Shown one piece after another: positions 17,940 through 26,287 of a DNA stretch of 64,000 nt. Where the stretch lies: positions 186,001 to 250,000 of the forward strand of contig NZ_WTYZ01000001.1 in the NCBI RefSeq assembly GCF_009827455.1. The letters are read 5' to 3'. Below the pieces are notes generated by a model. That model saw only the letters and a list, made by a program, of their open reading frames with translations, ran no database searches and was not told the DNA's origin. The translations under genes and the position numbers were made by a program. Position 1 is the stretch's first letter. Each line of letters opens with the position of its first letter. Origin of the DNA: Pontixanthobacter aestiaquae. Its GTDB lineage: Bacteria > Pseudomonadota > Alphaproteobacteria > Sphingomonadales > Sphingomonadaceae.

Positions 17940-18800
17940 CTAGCCCTTCCTTAGCGACATTCCAATGGGAAAGCGGCCCAATCGAATATCGCTTGCAATC
18001 TTTGCACCATCCACGGCTGCTTCACGCAGGTCGGCAAGCGATGCGGAGCCGCGCCGTTTCGCGAGTTTCTTTCCTATTTCATCAAGCAACAAGGGGTGAT
18101 GATGCCAACGCGGCACGGGCAGATCGAGCAAGGCCTGAAGCAGCCGGTGAATATGGGTTGCGGCAAACAGGTCCTGACCGCGCGTAACCAGCGTTACTCC
18201 GTCCGCTGCATCATCGATCGTCACCGCGAGGTGATAGCTGGCAGGCGCATCCTTGCGCATTATCAAGACATCACCAAGCCGCTCCGGAACGGCTACTTGC
18301 GGGCCCGCTAAGGCGTCAAACCAATCTAGCGGACCGACCGCCGCTTGAGCGCGCCCGATGTCGAGCCGCCATGCGACAGGCTGCGAGAGATCGACATCCT
18401 TGCCTTTGCATGTGCCGGGATAGATCGGACCTTCGGGTCCAAACTTTGTCGCAGCGGCTTTGATGTCGGCGCGGGTGCATTGGCAGGGGTACAGCAAGCC
18501 CGCTGACTTCAATCGCTCCGCAGCCGCTTCATAACCGGCCAAGCGGGTGGATTGCGCGGAGACCTCCTCCCACTCCAGCCCCAGCCATTCCAGATCAGCG
18601 CGGAAGCTCTCGGCCAGTTCAGGCCGGCTGCGCGCGCCGTCAATATCCTCGATCCGCAGCAAAAACTGGCCGCCAGCGTCTTTGGCCAGATCATGCGCGG
18701 TGATTGCCGACAAAGCGTGGCCGAGATGCAACGGACCATTGGGGCTCGGGGCAAAGCGCGTCACTATCACGTCCGTTCTCCTTCCGCTTGGCCGCATCAA
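17940..18800 (-). CDS. gluQ: Glutamyl-Q tRNA(Asp) synthetase
   Basis: GluQRS is a shortened glutamyl-tRNA synthetase paralogue that attaches glutamate to queuosine at position 34 of tRNA-Asp. The 286-residue protein has the class I motif FAPSPNGPLHLGHA, a KMSKS-like KKLAKRRG near residue 245, and lacks the anticodon-binding domain, as expected. It contains the zinc-ligand pair CQCT near 105. queC for queuosine synthesis lies at 46 kb, so the modification substrate is probably made. Confidence 0.93.
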   Translation of the reverse strand: MMRPSGRRTDVIVTRFAPSPNGPLHLGHALSAITAHDLAKDAGGQFLLRIEDIDGARSRPELAESFRADLEWLGLEWEEVSAQSTRLAGYEAAAERLKSAGLLYPCQCTRADIKAAATKFGPEGPIYPGTCKGKDVDLSQPVAWRLDIGRAQAAVGPLDWFDALAGPQVAVPERLGDVLIMRKDAPASYHLAVTIDDAADGVTLVTRGQDLFAATHIHRLLQALLDLPVPRWHHHPLLLDEIGKKLAKRRGSASLADLREAAVDGAKIASDIRLGRFPIGMSLRKG

Positions 18801-18891
18801 TTAAAAATGGCTGTGGATTCACACCCTGTAACAGGGTTGACGCTTTTTGGCGCAAATGCTCCTCTCATGTCCATCAGGAAGGAGCGGCCAC

Positions 18892-19497
18892 ATGTTTAAG
18901 GCTGAACTGATCGAGCAAGCGGCGCAATTCAAAAGCGCCAGTGGGGACGGAGACCGCAATCTCGCGGGTTGTCCGGCGCTCGTCCTGAATGCCGATTACA
19001 CGCCGCTGTCTTACTATCCGCTCAGCCTGTGGCCGTGGCAGACCGCGATCAAGGCGGTGTTCCTCGACCGGGTTGATATTATCGAGTGTTACGACCGCGA
19101 AGTGCATTCGCCTTCGCTCGATATGAAGATTCCCTCGGTGATCGCGCTGCGCCAATATGTGAAGCAGAGCGAATTCCCGGCCTTCACCCGCTTCAACCTG
19201 TTCCTGCGTGACCGCTTCACCTGCCAATATTGCGGCAGCGAGGAGAATTTGACATTCGACCATGTGATCCCGCGCCGTCTGGGCGGGAAGACGACGTGGG
19301 AGAACATCGCCAGCGCCTGCGCACCGTGCAATATGAAGAAAGGCGGCCGCACACCCAAGCAAGCAGGCATGACGATGGTCAATCCGATCCGCCCGACCAG
19401 CTGGCAATTGCAACATATCGGCAAAGGCTTCCCGCCAAACTACCTCCACGAAACATGGCGCGATTGGCTCTATTGGGACATCGAGTTGGAGGGTTGA
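18892..19497 (+). CDS. HNH endonuclease family protein
   Basis: The 201-residue protein carries an HNH nuclease fold with two CxxC zinc knuckles: CQYCGS near residue 112, then the catalytic DHVIPRRLGG, then CAPCNMKKGGRTP. A conserved N-terminal part (LVLNADYTPLSYYPLSLW, VEC-like YDREVHSPS) is shared by widespread chromosomal HNH proteins of unknown biological role. ATG 18892 has AAGGAG upstream and is clearly the start. It is not next to any restriction genes, so a housekeeping DNA role is as likely as defence. Confidence 0.92.
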   Translation: MFKAELIEQAAQFKSASGDGDRNLAGCPALVLNADYTPLSYYPLSLWPWQTAIKAVFLDRVDIIECYDREVHSPSLDMKIPSVIALRQYVKQSEFPAFTRFNLFLRDRFTCQYCGSEENLTFDHVIPRRLGGKTTWENIASACAPCNMKKGGRTPKQAGMTMVNPIRPTSWQLQHIGKGFPPNYLHETWRDWLYWDIELEG

Positions 19498-19542
19498 AAT
19501 ATGCCCTTTTTGTTCTCATCTCCATTTCAAAGGAGATAAGTA

Positions 19543-19902
19543 ATGCGCGACATTTTTACAGCCAGTACTCAATATAACGACTTCAAGGGGACAGTAGCAG
19601 CAGACCGCTCTGACGGAGAATTGATTTCTGACTACTTGAACTCGAAAGGCTTGAGCGGCGAAAACGAGCGCGTTGTCGGATGGCGGCTTATCTTCAGCGA
19701 GAACTCCGGACAAGAAATCTCTCACCCCGGGTTGGTTGTTTATCTCGCGCCAGCCGAAGAAAATCCCAGTAGAATTCGGGCTGTCGAGCTTCAACTATCA
19801 AACGCAGAGTGGTTTAAGTATTTTAAGCGGTTTGATCTCGTTATGACCGTTAACGGTTCCGATTTCAGTGGTATAGAGATTGACGGGCCGCACTACGGTT
19901 AA
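19543..19902 (+). CDS. Protein of unknown function
   Basis: I do not recognise this 119-residue soluble protein. It has a mixed alpha/beta look, with hydrophobic strands such as RVVGWRLIF and GLVVYLAP and an aromatic patch near EWFKYFKRFDLVMTV. The ATG has AAGGAG eight bases upstream (19530-19535). Its stop lies four bases from the convergent kynU stop. The DNA looks more A+T-rich than its neighbours by eye, which hints at acquisition but is not decisive. Confidence 0.65.
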   Translation: MRDIFTASTQYNDFKGTVAADRSDGELISDYLNSKGLSGENERVVGWRLIFSENSGQEISHPGLVVYLAPAEENPSRIRAVELQLSNAEWFKYFKRFDLVMTVNGSDFSGIEIDGPHYG

Positions 19903-19906
19903 ACCT

Positions 19907-21130
19907 CTAGGTTACCGCCGCGCGCTCTTTGAATTCCGCCTGATCCCATTCACCCGCCTTGATGATCTCGACCAAAGCCTCAACCGCCATCGCTACATCT
20001 TCAAACGCCACATAAGCAGGCGCAAAGCCGAACCGCAGTATATCGGGATCACGGAAGTCGCCGATAATGCCGCGCGCGATCAGGGCTTGGCAGATTGCGT
20101 AAGCCTCTGGATGGCGGAAGGATATCTGGCTGCCGCGCTGCTCCGGATCAGTCGGGCTGACCAGCTCCAGATCGGGCAGACGGTCCGACAGCTCTTGCCG
20201 GAAGAACTCGCTCAGCGCGCGGGACTTCGCAATCAGCCGGTCGATACCGATTTCGGCGATCATATCAACGCCGACTTCCAGCGCGGACAGTCCCAAGATC
20301 GGCGGGGTTCCGGCGAGCAAGCGGTCGACACCCGGCGCGGGCGCGTAATCATCATCGAAAGCGAATGGCTGTGCATGGCCCATCCAGCCGGTCAGCGGTT
20401 GTTGCAGATCGCCATGGTGCTGCTCGGCGACATAGGCATAGGCGGGCGCGCCCGGTCCGCCATTGAAATATTTGTACCCGCAGCCCACCGCGAAATCGGC
20501 GTTACACTTGTTCAATTCGACCGGTAGCGCACCGCCGCTATGCGACAGGTCCCACAGCACCAGCGCGCCCGCGTCATGCGCAGCCTTGGTCAGTGCCGCC
20601 ATGTCGAACATTGCGCCGGTCTTGTAATGCACATGGGTCAGCATCAGCAGGGCCACGTCGTCGTCCAAAGCATCAATCAAAGCATCGCGCTCGGCCAATT
20701 TGCGCGTCGCGAGACCCTGCGCTTCGAGCCCCTCTACCATGTAGATGTCGGTCGGGAAATTGCCGGGTTCGGACAGGATGGCTTTCCGGCCAGGACGCAT
20801 ATGCAGCGCCGCCGCAATCAGTTTTGACAGATTCACGCTGGTGGAATCGCAGGCAATCACTTCATGCGGCTGCGCGCCGATTAGCGGGGCAATTTTGCCG
20901 CCAACCCGCTGCGGCAGGTTGATCCAGTCAGCGCTGTTCCAACTACGGATCAGGCCCTCGCCCCATTCTTGCTCAACAACCTCAGCAATGCGCGCTTTCG
21001 TGGCTTTCGGCAGCGCGCCGAGCGAATTACCATCGAGGTAGATCACGCCCTCGGGCAGATCGAAGCGATCCCGATATGCGCGCAGCGCATCACCAGCGTC
21101 GAGTTGTTTGGCTTGGTCTAGGAGGCTCAC
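19907..21130 (-). CDS. kynU: Kynureninase
   Basis: Kynureninase is a pyridoxal-phosphate enzyme that cleaves kynurenine to anthranilate and alanine. The 407-residue protein has the fold type I layout with YLDGNSLGALPK near the start, the metal- and PLP-contact DLSHSGGALPVELN, and the PLP lysine in VGCGYKYFNGGPGAPAY. Its ATG overlaps the kynB stop (ATGA at 21127-21130). It is the last gene of kynABU. Confidence 0.97.
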   Translation of the reverse strand: MSLLDQAKQLDAGDALRAYRDRFDLPEGVIYLDGNSLGALPKATKARIAEVVEQEWGEGLIRSWNSADWINLPQRVGGKIAPLIGAQPHEVIACDSTSVNLSKLIAAALHMRPGRKAILSEPGNFPTDIYMVEGLEAQGLATRKLAERDALIDALDDDVALLMLTHVHYKTGAMFDMAALTKAAHDAGALVLWDLSHSGGALPVELNKCNADFAVGCGYKYFNGGPGAPAYAYVAEQHHGDLQQPLTGWMGHAQPFAFDDDYAPAPGVDRLLAGTPPILGLSALEVGVDMIAEIGIDRLIAKSRALSEFFRQELSDRLPDLELVSPTDPEQRGSQISFRHPEAYAICQALIARGIIGDFRDPDILRFGFAPAYVAFEDVAMAVEALVEIIKAGEWDQAEFKERAAVT

Positions 21131-21753
21131 GGCAGTTCCCTCAAAATCGCACGGATCGGCGAGGCATCGGCACCGACAATTGGCAGCGGCAGTGCAATCA
21201 GCTCATATCGCCCCTCGGGCACATCATCGAGAACCAACCCCTCCAAAATCCGCATATCGGCCGCGAGTACCGCCTTGTGCGCATCCATTGTCTTGGAGTT
21301 CTGGGGGTCGATGGATGGCGTGTCGATGCCCACCAGCGTCACACCCTGCACCGAAAGCCATTTGATCGTTTCAGCGGCAATCGCGGTGAAATCCTCTTCC
21401 CATTTATTATGCGGGAAAGTCTCGTAAGTCCGGAACAGCACGCGATCTGCGGAATCGATATGCGGCAAATCGCCGACATCAATTTCCGAGCCAACACCGC
21501 GCGCATCCACCACCAGGCATTCGCCAATATACGGCGTCAAATCGCTCGCCGCGCTGTCGAGTCCTGCTTCGTCATAATGCAGCGGAGCGTCGGCATGCGT
21601 GCCGCTATGCGTGGACATTGTGAGCTTGGAGACATTGACCGGTGAGCCATCGCCCATCGCCCAGGTGCCCTCATGTGCGAACTCGGTATCGCCGGGCCAG
21701 ACAGGTAGGCCAGGCCGCAATTTCTGCGAAATGTCCCAGATTTTTCTATTCAT
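21127..21753 (-). CDS. kynB: Kynurenine formamidase (arylformamidase)
   Basis: KynB hydrolyses N-formylkynurenine to kynurenine and formate. The 208-residue protein has the cyclase-like metal motif STHSGTHADAPLHYDE (about 50-65), with the His-Gly-Thr-His-x-Asp ligands, and the usual KIWDISQKLRPGLPVWPGDT N-terminus. The start at 21753 overlaps the kynA stop (ATGA) and gives the family length; a longer in-frame reading runs antisense-like through kynA and is not coding. The overlaps on both sides show a translationally coupled operon. Confidence 0.96.
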   Translation of the reverse strand: MNRKIWDISQKLRPGLPVWPGDTEFAHEGTWAMGDGSPVNVSKLTMSTHSGTHADAPLHYDEAGLDSAASDLTPYIGECLVVDARGVGSEIDVGDLPHIDSADRVLFRTYETFPHNKWEEDFTAIAAETIKWLSVQGVTLVGIDTPSIDPQNSKTMDAHKAVLAADMRILEGLVLDDVPEGRYELIALPLPIVGADASPIRAILRELP

Positions 21754-22553
21754 ATAGCCGTCCGGACTGACAGCAATTCGGGGAAGAAGGTCTGTTTCAG
21801 AACCGCTTCCAGATAGGGCACGCCCGCCGTGCCGCCGGTGCCTTTCTTGAAGCCGATAATCCGTTCGACCGTTTTCAAATGGCCGAACCGCCAGCGTTGG
21901 AAGTGATATTCCAGATCGACCAGCTTTTCGGCCAGTTCGTACAGATCCCAATGCTTGTTGGGGTGGCGGTAAACTTCGGCCCAAGCCGCTTCGACAGCCT
22001 CGGACGCGGTCCAGGGCAGATGCATTTCGCGCGCAAGTACTTCGCCCGGAATGTCGAACCCGCGCCGCGCGAGCAGGCGGACCGCTTCGTCATACAGGCT
22101 GGCGCGCTCCAATTCCGCATTCAGCTCCGCCGCCACATCGGGCGTTGCCTCATGCATCGTCACCATGTCGGGATTGCGGCCACCCAGCAGGAATTCCATC
22201 AGCCGGTATTGCGCCGACTGGAAACCGGAGGAGCTGCCCAAATGCGGGCGAACCAGCGAATAATCATGCGGGGTCATGGTCGAGAGCACATCCCAGCTTG
22301 AAATCAGCTGGTTCTGCGCCCGTGCCACTCGGGCCAACATTTTGAAAGCGGGGCTCAGCGTATCGGCGGCAATATGCTCGCGCGCTTCGACCAGTTCGTG
22401 CAGACACAGCTTCAGCCATAGCTCGCTTGCCTGATGAACGACGATAAAAAGCATCTCGTCATGCGCATCAGACGCTGGATGCTGTGCAGAGAGGATCTTC
22501 TGAAGATCCAGATAGCTCGAATAGGTAACGCTCTTGCTCATGCCTTTGGTCAT
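21750..22553 (-). CDS. kynA: Tryptophan 2,3-dioxygenase
   Basis: KynA is a haem enzyme that opens the indole ring of tryptophan to N-formylkynurenine, the first step of the pathway. The 267-residue protein has the substrate-pocket segment HDEMLFIVVHQASELW with the conserved His/Glu and the haem-ligand His in the LEYHFQRWRFGHLKTVERI block. An alternative start is the ATG at 22541. It heads the kynA-kynB-kynU operon, which converts tryptophan to anthranilate; no anthranilate-degrading genes are near, so the product may be recycled or exported. Confidence 0.97.
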   Translation of the reverse strand: MTKGMSKSVTYSSYLDLQKILSAQHPASDAHDEMLFIVVHQASELWLKLCLHELVEAREHIAADTLSPAFKMLARVARAQNQLISSWDVLSTMTPHDYSLVRPHLGSSSGFQSAQYRLMEFLLGGRNPDMVTMHEATPDVAAELNAELERASLYDEAVRLLARRGFDIPGEVLAREMHLPWTASEAVEAAWAEVYRHPNKHWDLYELAEKLVDLEYHFQRWRFGHLKTVERIIGFKKGTGGTAGVPYLEAVLKQTFFPELLSVRTAI

Positions 22554-22602
22554 AGGCGCGCTATAAGCACAAAGTGGTTGTATTTGAAACTATCTACGCT
22601 GT

Positions 22603-23112
22603 TCAACCATCGATCGTGCGCGCGGCAGGATGATGTTTGTCCAAGTGCTTCTTCACAATCCGTAAGTTGCGCGTGTTGGAGCGGAACAGGAAGTCGGCCG
22701 CATCACCGACCACCGGCACAGCGCCCAGCACCGCATCGAAACCAACATTGCCCATCATGCGCCAGATCTTCCATTTGGGCAGACCGAGATTCTTGGCTTC
22801 CCAAACAATATATGCACCCATCGCGGTCGTGACGATATCACCCAGGACCGGCACCAGACCGATAATCGAATCGAGCCCGATAGGGTAATTGACCCCGGGA
22901 ATACGAAAGCTGCGCTCCAGCAATTGTTCCATTGCTTCGATACGCTTGCGGACAGCAACGGGATCGGTTCCTGTAGGCAGCTCGAAACCCATTGGCTGCG
23001 CCCGGCCCGTTGTTCGCCCCGTTGCTGGCCCCGTTGCTGGCCCCGTCTCTGCTCCCGATCCCATTCTTTCGGGGCGTAATAGCTCGGGCTGCTTGCGGTC
23101 ACTATCGACCAT
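22603..23112 (-). CDS. DUF4112 domain-containing membrane protein
   Basis: The 169-residue protein matches the DUF4112 pattern: IPGVNYPIGLDSIIGLVPVLGDIVT, AYIVWEAKNLGLPKWKIWRMMGNV and a second GAVPVVGDAADFLFRSN segment. These form re-entrant or membrane helices of unknown role. The N-terminal 40 residues are low-complexity with short Thr-Gly-Pro-Ala repeats (TGPATGPATG) encoded by tandem 12-base units near 23018-23050, which may be length-variable. It lies 18 bases after the solute-binding lipoprotein gene on the same strand. Confidence 0.85.
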   Translation of the reverse strand: MVDSDRKQPELLRPERMGSGAETGPATGPATGRTTGRAQPMGFELPTGTDPVAVRKRIEAMEQLLERSFRIPGVNYPIGLDSIIGLVPVLGDIVTTAMGAYIVWEAKNLGLPKWKIWRMMGNVGFDAVLGAVPVVGDAADFLFRSNTRNLRIVKKHLDKHHPAARTIDG

Positions 23113-23130
23113 AATGCTCTCCTTCCCCCT

Positions 23131-24606
23131 TTAATTGGGGCGTGACGCCATCGGGAACAAGGGATGAAGCCCCCAACTGTTCTCTACAAAACCATCGACG
23201 CCGCCGCGGATCAGTGACCACCGGACGGGTGCACCAATCGGAATATAGGCTTGCGAGGCCAGCAATTCCTGTTCCGCCTCGGCGAGGAGTTGCGCACTTA
23301 GCTGAGGGTTGGTCTCGGACATGGAATCGAGAACAAGCGCATCTGCCTCTGGCGAGCAAAGCCCAGCGTCGAGAGTACAGTTAAACTGGTTCAAAAACCA
23401 TCGTTTGTCGGCATAGCGCGCAAGCGTGTCTATCAATACCAGATCAGCCCGTTCACTTGCGCCAACGCGTGTTAGAACAATCCCGATTGCGTCAAAATCG
23501 CTTTCGAGTTCGGTGAACAGGATATCCGATCCGGGGCTGTCAGGCAGAGACAGGGAAAGTGTAGCTTCAACCGATAGGTTTTGCGCACGCCAGGCAATCA
23601 CCCTGCGCTTCGCTTCTGCGCGACGCTCTTCAAAGGACATGTCCGCCCAGCGTTCTGTCACTGCCGAAGCCGTGTTGGGCAGTTCAGCGGGGACTATCCG
23701 GGTTGTTGGTACCCAGCCGCCCAGATTGAACGGCTGCAGCAGGGTGTCACGATCAATGCCCATCGCCACCGCCTCCCGCAGCGGGGCATCGTCCAGAAAT
23801 CCGCTGGAATTTGTGATCCGAAGACCAAACAACCCGAAGACACCATCCAGCCGTAAGGTTCCGCTGGACAAGGGCCCGGTTTCCACGAGCGCTAAATTCA
23901 GTAGGCTTCCATTGAACACGGCGTCAGCTTCACCGGCTTCGAACAGGGCAGCTGCCGAACCGGCAGACACGCTCACCACTTCGATCTGGCGAAAATCCTC
24001 CTGCCATTCTTCGCGTCTTGGCAAGCCGCGCCGTTCCGGAGGAAGAACCGAAAGCGTGATCGAGTCTTCGCCTTGCTCGATGGTCATCGGACCATTCCCG
24101 ACACCGTCCTTGCGCAAGCCGAGTTCAGGCTGCGCTATCAACTGCAAAAATTGCGGCATCGGGCTCTTCAGGCGAAACTCAATGACTCGCCCGGTCATCG
24201 CGCGAATATCCGAAATAATGTCCAGATCGACACCGAGTGACGTGCCCTGCAACTGGTCGATGTTCCGCACGATTGACTGCACCGCATTCTGGCTGGTGAT
24301 CGTCGTGCCATCGCTCCATTCCGAGTTTCGCAGGCGAAAAATATAGCTCAAGCCATCATCGGTAACGATCCATCGTTCCGCCATGGCGGGCACGACTTCA
24401 CCTATTTCGTTCAGCGCCACCAGCCCTTCTGCAGTCGCTGATCGTATATGTTGCCCGGCAGGCGCGAGCCGGATCCCTGCACCTGGAATGTCGTCGGGAG
24501 AACCGATGAATGCGATCCGCGTCACATCATCGTCGAAACCATCACTGCATCCCGGTAGAGAAGCAGCAATCGCAAATGCGACAAGGGTCCGGGCGAGTGA
24601 CGTCAT
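23131..24606 (-). CDS. ABC-type peptide/oligopeptide-family solute-binding lipoprotein
   Basis: The 491-residue protein belongs to the family 5 extracellular solute-binding proteins (DppA/OppA type), with the order WIVTDDGLSYIFRLR, WSDGTTITSQNAVQS and VAMGIDRDTL. It starts with a lipoprotein signal whose lipobox is LPGC near residue 20, so it is probably membrane-anchored in the periplasm. No permease or ATPase genes lie next to it, so it may work with a distant transporter or act on its own in sensing or murein-peptide binding. Confidence 0.87.
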   Translation of the reverse strand: MTSLARTLVAFAIAASLPGCSDGFDDDVTRIAFIGSPDDIPGAGIRLAPAGQHIRSATAEGLVALNEIGEVVPAMAERWIVTDDGLSYIFRLRNSEWSDGTTITSQNAVQSIVRNIDQLQGTSLGVDLDIISDIRAMTGRVIEFRLKSPMPQFLQLIAQPELGLRKDGVGNGPMTIEQGEDSITLSVLPPERRGLPRREEWQEDFRQIEVVSVSAGSAAALFEAGEADAVFNGSLLNLALVETGPLSSGTLRLDGVFGLFGLRITNSSGFLDDAPLREAVAMGIDRDTLLQPFNLGGWVPTTRIVPAELPNTASAVTERWADMSFEERRAEAKRRVIAWRAQNLSVEATLSLSLPDSPGSDILFTELESDFDAIGIVLTRVGASERADLVLIDTLARYADKRWFLNQFNCTLDAGLCSPEADALVLDSMSETNPQLSAQLLAEAEQELLASQAYIPIGAPVRWSLIRGGVDGFVENSWGLHPLFPMASRPN

Positions 24607-24664
24607 TCATGCGCGGATAGCAGCTAATCCATGGAACGTCAGCGGGGAATGCGCCTGCAGGACG

Positions 24665-25042
24665 TTAGATGTTACGCAGTCTTTCCCGGTCGGCGAGCTT
24701 GTCGGGCGCAAGCATTCCAATCGGGCGTGTAAAGCGCGGCGCCACATGGTCGGTTGCGATTGTTTTGCCCCTTGCCAAGCCGGGATCAATTTCTTCGGAA
24801 AACGCGATGCCGAAACGTTCTTCCTGCACCCACGCGATTACGCCTTCGACCCAGCCGATATTGCGCAGTTGGATCGATACATTACTGCCGCGCACAACAG
24901 ATGGTCCGCCTTCGGCCATCATACCGCCCGATGACAGATTGCGCACTTTCACACGGTGTTCGCCATCTTCGCCGTCCAGGCGGATTTCTGCCATCAGGAA
25001 CAGGCTGTCTCGCGAGATGTTACGGGTGTCTACTCCAGACAT
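24665..25042 (-). CDS. PilZ domain-containing protein
   Basis: This 125-residue protein consists of a PilZ domain, which in many proteins binds cyclic di-GMP. The second motif NLSSGGMMAEG (about residues 35-45) is clear; the first, RxxxR-like part is weaker (TRNISRDSLFL), so nucleotide binding is uncertain. No output domain is attached. Such single-domain PilZ proteins act as adaptors in motility or surface behaviour. It stands alone between the solute-binding lipoprotein and dksA. Confidence 0.85.
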   Translation of the reverse strand: MSGVDTRNISRDSLFLMAEIRLDGEDGEHRVKVRNLSSGGMMAEGGPSVVRGSNVSIQLRNIGWVEGVIAWVQEERFGIAFSEEIDPGLARGKTIATDHVAPRFTRPIGMLAPDKLADRERLRNI

Positions 25043-25176
25043 AATTGCAGTCAGACCCTCTTCGTCAGTCGATACACAATCCTCGTAAGAGGAATTGCCA
25101 TTTTCATAGCGGAAGAGTGGCTAACGAAGCTTTAATCTCGATCCCGAGAATTTCGCCGCGCTTGCGGCCAGCAAAC

Positions 25177-25635
25177 TCAATCGTCGCGGGAAATCTTTTC
25201 ACGCCGTTCGTGTGCTTCTTGTGCCTCGACAGTCATAGTCGCGACCGGGCGAGCCATCAGGCGTTTGAGGCCAATCGGATCGCCGGTGACTTCGCAATAG
25301 CCATATTCGCCTTCGTCAATCCTGCGCAGAGCAGAGTCGATTTTGGATATTAACTTGCGTTGGCGGTCACGGGTGCGAAGTTCGATACTCCAATCGGTTT
25401 CGCTTGAAGCGCGGTCATTCAGATCGGGCTCGCGGATCGGACCATCTTGCAACGACTGTAGAGTAACCGACGAAGCCGAATGAATCGACTTTTTCCATTC
25501 CAGCAAAAGCATCCGGAAATAGTCCAGCTGCTTTTTGTCCATATAGGGGTCACCCTCCGCCGGGACATAATCCGGCTCGAGTGATTTCTTCACTCGTTCA
25601 AGGACTTTAATATCGTCAGTCGACGCAGAGGTCAT
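25177..25635 (-). CDS. dksA: RNA polymerase-binding transcription factor DksA
   Basis: DksA enters the RNA polymerase secondary channel and, with ppGpp, tunes promoters. The start at 25635 (MTSASTDDIK) gives 152 residues. It has the coiled-coil domain (DYFRMLLLEWKKSIH onward) with the tip segment DLNDRASSETDWSIELRTRDR, and a C-terminal zinc-finger fold region YGYCEVTGDPIGLKRLMARP. Only one of the four classical zinc cysteines remains. This cysteine-poor form is known in alphaproteobacteria and keeps its fold without zinc. A longer in-frame reading to 25695 lacks homology. Confidence 0.95.
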   Translation of the reverse strand: MTSASTDDIKVLERVKKSLEPDYVPAEGDPYMDKKQLDYFRMLLLEWKKSIHSASSVTLQSLQDGPIREPDLNDRASSETDWSIELRTRDRQRKLISKIDSALRRIDEGEYGYCEVTGDPIGLKRLMARPVATMTVEAQEAHERREKISRDD

Positions 25636-25957
25636 TGGGTCCAAAACTCCCGGATTAAGCCAGTACAACGCAATTCCAAGGCGAATGCCCCGCAAAAGCC
25701 GGATTTTTCCGGTCTCTTCATTCGACCATGTGGCGGGCCTATAGGCGGCACGTTTTCACGGCACAAGATGCAATCCAAGAAAGCCGCGCAGAAGGCGCCT
25801 CCGGTCACGCCATCAGCGACCCGGCCCGCGCCGAATTACCGGGAAATGCCAGCGGGCCGGTGATTTATTTACGCGGGCGTTAACCATTTGTTGACCATGT
25901 TCGGGTGAACCAAGGGTCATTGGCAAAAAGATCAGCCAGACGAATGGGGGAATAAAA
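25636..25957. other. Intergenic region between dksA and the Sel1 gene
   Basis: This 322-base divergent spacer must hold the dksA promoter (left half) and the promoter of the Sel1 gene (right half). Apart from the CtrA-like box at 25880-25896 I see no gene or structured RNA in it. Confidence 0.6.
25880..25896 (+). promoter_or_regulatory. Predicted CtrA box upstream of the Sel1 gene
   Basis: TTAACCATTTGTTGACC fits the CtrA consensus TTAA-N7-TTAAC with one change (TTGA for TTAA) and exact spacing. It lies about 62 bases before the start of the Sel1-repeat gene, a position suited to direct control. CtrA itself is encoded at 6.5 kb. Confidence 0.6.
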
Positions 25958-26287
25958 ATGCAATTCACTGCAATCGACGGCGGAAACGCCACTCCGGTAG
26001 ATAGCAAAGCCGCCGACCTGTTGGTCGCAGAGTGCCTGGCCGCTGCATCGCAAGGCGAGGACATTGCCTATTTTGATCTGGGCGTAGCCTTTTCCACCGG
26101 CAGCCACGGTGCACCGTGCGATCTGATCGAAGCGCATAAATGGTTCAATCTGGCTGCCACCAAAGGGCATGAAGAAGCCGCCTGGTGCCGCGCCGACATT
26201 TCGGAAGAAATGACCGCTCGCGAAATCGCCGAGGCCCAGCGCCGCGCACGCGAATGGCTCCGTTCCGGACAGCGCAAAGCCGCCTAA
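25958..26287 (+). CDS. Sel1-like repeat protein
   Basis: This 109-residue protein contains Sel1-type helical repeats; the clearest unit is DLIEAHKWFNLAATKGHEEA (about residues 50-69), preceded by a weaker one. Sel1 repeats mediate protein contacts, often in signalling or cell-envelope regulation. The ATG is preceded by GGGGGAATAAAA. The predicted CtrA box upstream suggests cell-cycle control. Its stop overlaps the convergent acyltransferase-like gene by four bases. Confidence 0.85.
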   Translation: MQFTAIDGGNATPVDSKAADLLVAECLAAASQGEDIAYFDLGVAFSTGSHGAPCDLIEAHKWFNLAATKGHEEAAWCRADISEEMTAREIAEAQRRAREWLRSGQRKAA

